DNA of 5,532 nucleotides, taken from an uncultured bacterium. GTDB taxonomy: Bacteria > Desulfobacterota > Binatia > HRBIN30. Below are positions 1 to 5,532 of the stretch, piece after piece. A program made the translations under genes and the position numbers. The stretch lies in the NCBI GenBank assembly GCA_937975525.1, contig CALJUJ010000225.1, positions 1 to 5,532 of the forward strand. The letters run 5' to 3'. Below the pieces are notes generated by a model that was not told the DNA's origin, did no database searches, and worked only from the letters and a program-made list of their open reading frames with translations. Position 1 is the stretch's first letter, and the number at the start of each line of letters is the position of its first letter.

Positions 1-2189
1 CCCTCGCAGCGCAGCAGCACCATGCGCGCATACGGCGGGTAGCAAAGCTCGCGTCGCGCCCCGAGCTCGTGCTCGGCGAACGATGCGAAATCGTGGTGCT
101 CGGCGCACTTCAAGCTCACGTGCTCGGGTTGATAGGTCTGGACGATCACGACCCCCGGGCGGTCGCCGCGGCCGGCGCGACCGGCGACCTGCGCGACCAG
201 CTGGAACGTGCGCTCGGCGGCGCGGAAATCGGGGAAGTTGAGCGACAGGTCGGCCATCAGCACCCCGACCAGCGTCACCGAGTGCACGTCGTGCCCCTTG
301 GTGACCATCTGCGTGCCGATCAGAACGTCGTACTCGCGCCGTTCCCAGGCTGCCAGGATCTCGCGGTGCGCTCCCTTGCGGCTGGTGGTGTCGCGATCCA
401 TGCGGCCGATGCGGGCGCGCGGCAGGATCTCCTGGAGCGCCGCTTCGACCTGCTCGGTGCCGGCTCCCCAGGCGCCGAGACTGATGCCGTCGCAGGCGGG
501 ACACGCGTTCGGGATCGGGATGGTGTAGTCGCAATGGTGGCAGCGAAGCGCCGCGACGCCGCGGTGGAGGGTCAGGGTCACGCTGCAGTTCGGGCATTGG
601 AGCGGGTCGCCGCAACGGTGGCACTGCAGGAAGTTCGAGAAGCCGCGCCGATTCAAGAACAACAGGCTCTGCGCGCGTGCGGTGACGTTCGCGTCGAGAG
701 CAGCGACCAGGCGAGGCGACAGGCCGACGGCGCGTGCCGCCGTAGCGCTGCGGCGCATGTCGACGATCTCGACGGAGGGCATGGGCCGGGCGTCGACGCG
801 GGTGGCCAGTCGGAGCAGCGCGTAGCGGCCGGTCTTGGCGTTGTGGAACGTCTCGAGCGCCGGCGTCGCCGAGCCCAACACCACCGGGCAGTCGGCGAGC
901 TTGGCGCGCACCACGGCGACGTCGCGTCCGTGGTAGCGGATTCCGTCGTCTTGCTTGTACGAGGAGTCGTGCTCTTCGTCGACGACGATCAGCCCGAGCC
1001 GCGGCATGGGCGCGAACACGGCGGAGCGGGCGCCGACGGCGATGGCGACCTCGCCGCGGGCGATGCGGCGCCACTCGTCCCAGCGCTCGCCGTCGCTCAA
1101 TCCGCTGTGGAGAATCGCCACGCCATCGCCAAAGCGGGCGCGCACCCGGTCGACGAGTTGGTGCGTGAGGGAAATCTCCGGAACCAGCACCAGCGCGGTT
1201 CGCCCGCGCGCCAGCACGTCGCCGAGGGCGTTCAAGTAGACCTCGGTCTTGCCGCTTCCGGTGACGCCCCACAGCAGAAACGCACGGAAGGCATCGCTCC
1301 CGCCGATGGCGGCGACCGACACCTGCTGTTCTTCGTTCAAGTGTACCGGTCGGTCGCGCGGCGCGTCGTCCGGCAGGACGGGGCGGTAGATCTCCTCGGT
1401 TTCGACGGCGATCACGCCCTCCTTCTGCAGGGCGCGCAGCTTTGCCGGGAGGTTGTCGAACGATCCGTGCAACTCACTCGCCGGCGCGCGACCGAGAGGG
1501 TGCTGCGCGAGGTAGTGGTAGACGGCGTAGCGGGCCGGGCGCCGCCGCTGCCACTGTGCCGCCTCGGCCGCGCTGAGCCGGCGTTGGATTCGATACAGGC
1601 GGCGTACGCGCGTGAACTGGTCGCCGCCGCCACGCAGCCGTTGCTCGATGACGATCAGGCCCCGCTTGCGCAGCGACGTCAACGTCGCCGTGACGTTGAA
1701 GCCCAACCGGCGCGCGAGCGCTTCGACGCTCAGCTCTTCGGCGTCGGCGAGCGCCTGCAGCACGGCCTCTTGGCGTTCGTTCAGCCGATCGTCCCGGTCC
1801 GGCGCGTCGCGGGCGGTAGGGCGCACGATGCGATCGAGGACGACACGTACGCTGCCGGGGAGTGCCGTCGTGATCGCCTCACCGAGCGGGCACAGATAGT
1901 AGTCGGCGAGCCAGCGACAGAGTTGCAGCGTCGTCGCGTCGAGCACGGGGCGCTCGTCGAGCAGTGCCAGGGTCGCGCGCAGCTTCGGGTACGTCGACCG
2001 GGCGGCCGTCTCGACGACGAGCCCGACCGCCTGGCGGCGGCCGAGCGGCACCAAGACCCGACAGCCGGCGGCGAGGTGCGGGCGCTGTTCCGGGGGGACG
2101 GAATAGTCGAGGATTCCCGCGTCGCCGGCGAAGGGGAGGATGACCACGCGCGCGACGGCGCGGCCGTCCTCCGCCGTTGCGGCGCTCAT
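1..2189 (-). CDS. priA: Primosomal protein N' (replication restart helicase PriA), 3' end cut by window edge
   Basis: PriA is a superfamily 2 3'-to-5' DNA helicase that binds abandoned replication forks and reloads the replisome. I translated this frame by hand: 729 codons are open from ATG 2189 to the left edge with no stop. Residues 1-115 resemble the 3'-end-binding domain (VPLGRR at 47-52). Residues 137-184 look like a winged helix, with a second helix-turn-helix-like stretch near 225-262. Helicase motifs seen are Walker A GVTGSGKTE (308-316, Lys314), DEEH (404-407), GSATPALET (439-447), TKGHD (630-634) and QVAGRAGRG (667-675). Eight zinc-ligand cysteines are present as four CxxC pairs: 523/526, 532/535, 550/553 and 563/566. 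By comparison with E. coli PriA about 90-100 C-terminal residues are missing, giving an expected full length of about 820-830, typical of the longer PriA type. Everything visible looks intact. The ATG overlaps the upstream gene's stop codon and has no evident Shine-Dalgarno. Confidence 0.97.
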   Translation of the reverse strand, partial: MSAATAEDGRAVARVVILPFAGDAGILDYSVPPEQRPHLAAGCRVLVPLGRRQAVGLVVETAARSTYPKLRATLALLDERPVLDATTLQLCRWLADYYLCPLGEAITTALPGSVRVVLDRIVRPTARDAPDRDDRLNERQEAVLQALADAEELSVEALARRLGFNVTATLTSLRKRGLIVIEQRLRGGGDQFTRVRRLYRIQRRLSAAEAAQWQRRRPARYAVYHYLAQHPLGRAPASELHGSFDNLPAKLRALQKEGVIAVETEEIYRPVLPDDAPRDRPVHLNEEQQVSVAAIGGSDAFRAFLLWGVTGSGKTEVYLNALGDVLARGRTALVLVPEISLTHQLVDRVRARFGDGVAILHSGLSDGERWDEWRRIARGEVAIAVGARSAVFAPMPRLGLIVVDEEHDSSYKQDDGIRYHGRDVAVVRAKLADCPVVLGSATPALETFHNAKTGRYALLRLATRVDARPMPSVEIVDMRRSATAARAVGLSPRLVAALDANVTARAQSLLFLNRRGFSNFLQCHRCGDPLQCPNCSVTLTLHRGVAALRCHHCDYTIPIPNACPACDGISLGAWGAGTEQVEAALQEILPRARIGRMDRDTTSRKGAHREILAAWERREYDVLIGTQMVTKGHDVHSVTLVGVLMADLSLNFPDFRAAERTFQLVAQVAGRAGRGDRPGVVIVQTYQPEHVSLKCAEHHDFASFAEHELGARRELCYPPYARMVLLRCE
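2186..2189 (-). promoter_or_regulatory. ATGA stop/start overlap coupling the glycosyltransferase to priA
   Basis: The TGA stop of the glycosyltransferase (2188-2186) shares bases with the ATG of priA (2189-2187). The bases just upstream on the minus strand (GCGTCCCCGCCGTGCG) hold no Shine-Dalgarno-like purine run. Translation of priA is therefore probably by termination-reinitiation, which would tie PriA output to translation of the membrane protein. The overlap is seen directly; the coupling is inferred from the well-known behaviour of ATGA junctions. Confidence 0.7.
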
Positions 2190-4036
2190 CGCACGGCGGG
2201 GACGCGCGCGGCCGCGTCGCTCGCGCGGCGCTCGATCAGGACGAGCGAGCTCGATTCCAAGGGCTCCCCCGCCGCGCCACGGGCGATGCGGTAGTCATGC
2301 ACGGCAGCCGCCCGTCGCCGCCGCCACCATCCGTCATCGACGAGCAGGTAGCGGGGTGCTCCGTGCGGCCAGCTGCCCTCGTAGCGGGGAATGTGTCCGT
2401 CCCAGTAGTAGACGGCGCCGTAGTCGAACGTGCGGTGGAAGAAGATCGCGTAGCCGGGTTCGACGGCCTGCCGGGCGGCGTGCATCAGCTCCCGGGCCGT
2501 CTTGGTCTCGGCGATGGGCGGGAGTACGAGTTGGCGGGTCAACACGTTGGCGCCGGCGGCGATCAGCCACAGGCACGCAAAGGCGGCCAGGGGTCGCGGT
2601 GCGCGCGCCGCCCACACGAGGCCGAGAGCGCCGAGCCACAGCGTGGCGACGGCGGCGGCGGTGAGCGTCGGGTCGCCCTGCAGCGCCGCGGCGACCGCAT
2701 CTATGGCGGCGGCGTCGCGTGCCGCGAGGATCCCGCCGAGCCACTCGGTGACCGGCAAGCCGGCGGTGAGAAGGGCGGCGATGCAGGCGAGCAGAGGCAT
2801 GGCAACGGACGCGAGCGGGGCGGCGACCTTCAGGACCACCCGGAAGCTCCGGGAGTTCGTGGCGTCGCGAGCGGCGGCGTCGATCCACCAGCCGACGAGC
2901 AGCGCCGCGGCGGGGTACAGCGCCAGTAGGTACACGCTGCGCTTGCTCGCCGGGATCGAGTAGAAGGCGAGCACCACGAACATCCACAACAACAGATAGC
3001 CGATGCCGCGCTGCGCCTCGAGCTCGCCGCGGTCACGCCACAGGCGGGCCGCGATCGCCGGCAGCAGGAGCGTCCATGGAAGCAGGCCGAGCAGCAACAG
3101 CGCGTACAGGCGCCACGCCGGGTGGCGGTGGCCGCCACTCAGATCATCGGAGCCGAGGAAGCGAAAGACGTTTTCGTCGAGAACCTGCTGGTAGAAGAAG
3201 TCGTAGCCGCCTTCGCGGTATGCGAGGAAGTACCAGCTGCCCCCGAGAACGGCGACGGCCACGGCGCCCCGCAACAGCCGCATCTGCTGGAGGGGCGTGA
3301 TGTCCCGACTCAGCACGCAGACGAGCAGCGCCAGCGCGCCCGGTAGTGCGATGCCGACGGGCCCTTTGCCGAGGACCGACAGGGCGATCCCGAGATAGAG
3401 CGGCACCAGCCAGCGCGGATTGCGATCGCGCAGAAAGAAGAGCAAGGCGACGAACGCCAGCTCGAGCCCGAGCGTCAGCGTCATGTCGACACGCCCCGTG
3501 GTCGCCGCACGCGACCATTCGAACGTGGTCAACAGCGCCAGCGCGGCGACGAGACCAGCGCGTACGGAGAACAACGCGGCCCCGGCCCACAACACCAGCA
3601 GGCTGCCGAGTAGCGAGGTCAGCGCCGACGGTAGCCGCACGCTCCACTCGTCGAGCTCGCCCTGCGCGGTCGCGGTGAGCGCCCCGAGCCAGTGAAAGAG
3701 CGGCGGCTTCGACGGCAGCTCGGTGCCGTTGCGCAGCGGAAGAACCCAGCTGCTGCCGTGGGTCATCTCCCAGACCACCAGCGCCTCGCGCGGCTCGCCC
3801 TTGGTGTGGAACGGTGCGGCGCCGAGCCCCCACAGCGACAGCAGTGTCCACGCTGCGACGACCCCTGCGGCACCGAGCAGCAGCGGCAGACGTGGGACGC
3901 GTGGCGCGGTCGGCGGCGCGGGTATGCGCCGCGCACCGATCGCTTCGAGGACTTCGCGCGTCGGGCCCTTGCGCTCGGCGTGCGGCGCCGCGCTGGCGTC
4001 GCCGCTGGGCTCAGGGACTAGGACGTCGCCGGACAT
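2186..4036 (-). CDS. ArnT-like / PMT_2-type polytopic GT-C glycosyltransferase (family 39/83)
   Basis: This is a 616-residue integral membrane protein of the GT-C fold. Members move a sugar from a polyprenyl-phosphate donor to lipid A, protein or another acceptor on the periplasmic face; donor and acceptor cannot be read here. A Pro/Ala-rich cytosolic head (1-48) precedes about 13 hydrophobic segments (roughly 51-71, 137-155, 158-172, 186-201, 208-223, 227-243, 256-273, 309-329, 345-361, 367-386, 401-427, 457-476, 481-499), as in ArnT. Family landmarks are the first-loop acidic motif, here KGEPRE (79-84), SKPPLFHW (109-116, ArnT EKPPLYYW), GRVDM (181-185), LGKGPVG (222-228) and SKRSVYLLALYPA (364-376). 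A soluble alpha/beta tail follows (about 505-616). ATG 4036 is the first possible start after an in-frame stop at 4067-4069. It overlaps the aminotransferase by 19 bp, and the stop overlaps the priA start. The adjacent aminotransferase is not ArnB (a DegT-type enzyme), so an aminoarabinose role is not supported. Confidence 0.9.
   Translation of the reverse strand: MSGDVLVPEPSGDASAAPHAERKGPTREVLEAIGARRIPAPPTAPRVPRLPLLLGAAGVVAAWTLLSLWGLGAAPFHTKGEPREALVVWEMTHGSSWVLPLRNGTELPSKPPLFHWLGALTATAQGELDEWSVRLPSALTSLLGSLLVLWAGAALFSVRAGLVAALALLTTFEWSRAATTGRVDMTLTLGLELAFVALLFFLRDRNPRWLVPLYLGIALSVLGKGPVGIALPGALALLVCVLSRDITPLQQMRLLRGAVAVAVLGGSWYFLAYREGGYDFFYQQVLDENVFRFLGSDDLSGGHRHPAWRLYALLLLGLLPWTLLLPAIAARLWRDRGELEAQRGIGYLLLWMFVVLAFYSIPASKRSVYLLALYPAAALLVGWWIDAAARDATNSRSFRVVLKVAAPLASVAMPLLACIAALLTAGLPVTEWLGGILAARDAAAIDAVAAALQGDPTLTAAAVATLWLGALGLVWAARAPRPLAAFACLWLIAAGANVLTRQLVLPPIAETKTARELMHAARQAVEPGYAIFFHRTFDYGAVYYWDGHIPRYEGSWPHGAPRYLLVDDGWWRRRRAAAVHDYRIARGAAGEPLESSSLVLIERRASDAAARVPAVR
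4018..4036 (-). promoter_or_regulatory. 19-bp overlap between aminotransferase 3' end and glycosyltransferase 5' end
   Basis: The glycosyltransferase ATG (4036-4034) sits inside the last six codons of the aminotransferase, which stops at 4020-4018. The glycosyltransferase frame has a stop at 4069-4067 and no other start codon before this ATG, so the overlap is not a start-choice artefact unless the true start lies well downstream in the head region. The upstream sequence (CGACTCGGTCGA) is at best a weak ribosome site. The overlap supports cotranscription. Confidence 0.65.
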
Positions 4037-5382
4037 TCGACCGAGTCGTCTGCGGCGATCGCACCCTCATCGCGGAGCTGCTCCGCAACCTCGGCGATCG
4101 ATCGATCGAGCACCTGAAACAGCGTGTCGAGATCTTTGCGTTTGATGACGAACGGCGGGCAGATCGAAACGTTCTCGGGGCTCGCCCGCAGGATGACGCC
4201 GCGGGCGAGGCACGCGTCGCGCACCCGCTTGGGCACGGCTTCCGCCGCGCTGAACGACTCCTTCGTGGAGCGGTCGCGGACGAGCTCGACGGCTCCCATC
4301 ATGCCGACGTGGCGAACGTCGCCGACGATCGGGTGGCGGCGCAGGGCCTCGAGCTTGTCGGCGAAGTAGGGCTCGAGCTTGGCGACGCGCTGGATCAGCT
4401 TCTCGCCGGCGAGGATGTCGAGGTTGGCGAGCGCGGCAGTGCAGGCGACGGGGTGTCCCGAGTACGTGAAGCCGTGGTGCAGGGCGAACTCCGGTCCCTG
4501 CTCGAGCAGGACGCGGAAGATGTCTTCGCTCAGGATCACGCCGCCGAGGGGCTGGTAGCCGCTGGTCACACCTTTGGCGAACGAGATCATGTCGGGGACG
4601 ATGCCGTAGCGCTCGGCGCCGAAGCGCGCCCCCAGTCGGCCGAAGCCGGTGATGACCTCGTCGGTGATCATCAGGATGTCGTGCTTGGTGCACAGCTCGC
4701 GCAGCCGGGGCAGATAGTCGTCCGGCGGCACGATGACGCCGCCGACCCCCTGTACCGGCTCGACGATCAGGGCGCCGATGCGATCGGCGCCCTCGCGGGC
4801 GACGACGCGTTCGAGCTCGTCCGCACAGGCGAGCCCGCAATCGGCTGGGTCCTTGCCGAGCTCGCAGCGGTAGCAATAGGGGCGCGGAATGCGCAGCACG
4901 CCCGGCATGAGCGGTTCGTAGTGCTGGTGGAAGTTCGGCATGCCGGTCAGGCTGGCGGCCCCGGTCGACGAGCCGTGGTAGGCGCGCTCCAGGGCGACGA
5001 TTTGGATCTTGTCGGGGCGCCCGCGCAGCCGCCAGTACAGGCGCACGAGGCGGATGACCGACTCGTTCGCTTCCGAGCCGCCCGACGTGAGCAGCACTCG
5101 GTCGAGCCCCTTGGGAGCGAGCTTGGCGATCTTCGTCGCCAGCCGCTCCGCCGGTTCCGAGGAGAATCCGAGCAAGGTCGGCGCAAACTGCAGCCGGCGT
5201 GTTTGCGCGGCGACGGCGGTGCCGACCTCCTTGCGCCCGTGGCCGACGTTCACGTTCCACAACGAAGACAGCCCGTCGATGTAGCGACGGCCGTGGTCGT
5301 CCCAGACGAATGCGCCCTTGCCACGCTCGAGGCGAATCGTGCCCTGGCTCTCCACCGTCGCCGGCGACGCGAAGGCGCACAC
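4018..5382 (-). CDS. Class III PLP-dependent aminotransferase (omega-transaminase / SpuC-like clade)
   Basis: This 454-residue fold-type I enzyme moves an amino group, probably from an omega-amine or beta-amino acid to a keto acid such as pyruvate; the substrate is not readable. Landmarks are the N-terminal FVWDDHGRRYIDGLSSLW (25-42) leading into NVNVGHGR, where Trp42 lines the pocket in omega-transaminases. Next come SGGSEAN (100-106, PLP phosphate), YHGSS (135-139), EPVQG (208-212), DEVITGFGR (241-249, Asp241 contacts the pyridine nitrogen), SFAKGVTSGY with PLP lysine Lys270, HHGFTYSGHP (302-311), and LRA with Arg399 at the position of the switch arginine. Order and length match putrescine- or beta-alanine-pyruvate aminotransferases. 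A four-Cys cluster (170, 173, 182, 186) is distinctive. The listed start is GTG 5382 and is uncertain: it lacks a clear ribosome site, leaves an unusually short head, and the frame stays open to the right edge. GTG 5355 (residue 10) is an alternative. Cytosolic; no signal peptide is seen. Confidence 0.93.
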   Translation of the reverse strand: MCAFASPATVESQGTIRLERGKGAFVWDDHGRRYIDGLSSLWNVNVGHGRKEVGTAVAAQTRRLQFAPTLLGFSSEPAERLATKIAKLAPKGLDRVLLTSGGSEANESVIRLVRLYWRLRGRPDKIQIVALERAYHGSSTGAASLTGMPNFHQHYEPLMPGVLRIPRPYCYRCELGKDPADCGLACADELERVVAREGADRIGALIVEPVQGVGGVIVPPDDYLPRLRELCTKHDILMITDEVITGFGRLGARFGAERYGIVPDMISFAKGVTSGYQPLGGVILSEDIFRVLLEQGPEFALHHGFTYSGHPVACTAALANLDILAGEKLIQRVAKLEPYFADKLEALRRHPIVGDVRHVGMMGAVELVRDRSTKESFSAAEAVPKRVRDACLARGVILRASPENVSICPPFVIKRKDLDTLFQVLDRSIAEVAEQLRDEGAIAADDSVECPATS

Positions 5383-5532
5383 CCGGTGGCGTGGGCCCCG
5401 GCGCTTTGCTCCGGAGCGCTTGCGCCCGGGCTTCGATTCGTTCTTTGCCGCTGCGGCGGCTCGGCTCGCTTTCGCCAGGCACTCCTCGTTGGTCTCGATC
5501 CTTATCCGCCCAGCGCTTCGGCCCCGGCAATT
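5383..5532 (-). other. Leader of unresolved coding status upstream of the aminotransferase
   Basis: Read on the minus strand, this 150-base stretch has no stop in the aminotransferase frame, so the protein could extend to or past the right edge. The extra residues would be basic and alanine-rich (a run of five Ala, then several Lys/Arg-rich steps such as KPGRKRSGAKRRG). This does not look like the conserved N-terminal helix of omega-transaminases. No ATG, GTG or TTG lies in this frame between the edge and GTG 5382; only a CTG near 5476-5478 follows a GAGGAG purine run. I see no convincing sigma-70 promoter. It may be an untranslated leader, a low-complexity N-terminal extension, or the result of a sequencing indel. 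Confidence 0.5.
5502..5531 (-). CDS. Possible last codons of an upstream minus-strand gene
   Basis: In the frame starting at 5531 the minus strand reads IAGAEALGG followed by a TAA stop at 5504-5502. This would fit the C-terminus of a gene lying mostly outside the window and ending about 120 bases before the aminotransferase GTG. Only nine residues are visible and they carry no family signature, so chance is a real alternative. If correct, it would argue that the aminotransferase frame is not translated far upstream of 5500. Confidence 0.22.
   Translation of the reverse strand: MAGAEALGG

Noticed and set aside
69..2294. 741-codon plus-strand open frame as a real gene
   Set aside because: It is exactly antisense to priA, whose helicase motifs and eight zinc cysteines are unmistakable. 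The plus-strand product is low-complexity and without any known domain.
2334..2987. Medium-length frames across the glycosyltransferase gene (for example 2334-2987 and 3144-3851 on the minus strand, 2177-2929 on the plus strand)
   Set aside because: All are Arg/Ala/Gly-rich, overlap the glycosyltransferase and show no domain, membrane pattern or ribosome site.
4095..4108. CGATCGATCGATCG palindromic tetranucleotide repeat
   Set aside because: It encodes part of the C-terminal helix of the aminotransferase (LDRSIAE) in frame, is only 14 bases long and occurs once, so coding plus base composition explains it.
2186..5382. Aminotransferase plus ArnT-like protein as an aminoarabinose lipid A modification pair
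   Set aside because: ArnB is a DegT/DnrJ/EryC1-type enzyme with different motifs, whereas this one is class III. No arnA, arnC, arnD, arnE or arnF gene is visible, and the glycosyltransferase motif differs from ArnT.
5408..5417. GCTCCGGAGC palindrome as an operator or terminator hairpin
   Set aside because: The 10-base perfect palindrome has no loop and no T-run, and its flanks do not extend the pairing. Such palindromes are expected by chance in GC-rich DNA.
4067..5530. 487-codon minus-strand frame overlapping the aminotransferase
   Set aside because: It is an Arg/Pro-rich shadow in another frame of the well-supported aminotransferase and carries no domain; its length reflects high GC.

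Overview
The window is a very GC-rich (clearly more than 60% by eye), densely packed bacterial segment. All three genes I can support lie on the minus strand and read from right to left. The codon use (strong G/C preference at third positions) and gene types fit a high-GC Gram-negative bacterium. A deltaproteobacterial, Myxococcota-like or Binatota-like environmental genome is plausible, but the window has no taxonomic marker that decides this.

Layout in transcription order: (1) 5532-5383 is a short leader that may hold the last codons of an upstream gene and/or the true N-terminus of the next one. (2) 5382-4018 is a class III (omega-type) PLP-dependent aminotransferase with an unusual four-cysteine insert. 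(3) 4036-2186 is a 616-residue polytopic GT-C glycosyltransferase of the ArnT/PMT_2 (family 39/83) type. (4) 2189 to the left edge is priA, the primosomal replication-restart helicase, with its last roughly 90-100 residues cut off by the window edge.

The genes overlap: 19 bp between the aminotransferase and the glycosyltransferase, and an ATGA stop/start overlap between the glycosyltransferase and priA. There is no intergenic space for a promoter or terminator inside the cluster, so the three are probably one transcription unit with translational coupling. Their functions (small-molecule transamination, transfer of a sugar from a lipid carrier at the membrane, DNA replication restart) do not form an obvious pathway. 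I read this as a housekeeping-type operon rather than a dedicated system.

I see no tRNA, rRNA, CRISPR array, insertion sequence, prophage gene or long repeat. The long plus-strand frame across priA and the second long minus-strand frame across the aminotransferase are GC-driven shadows. I found no convincing novel system. The points most worth checking are the cysteine cluster in the aminotransferase, its unresolved start, and the GEPRE variant of the glycosyltransferase's first-loop motif.
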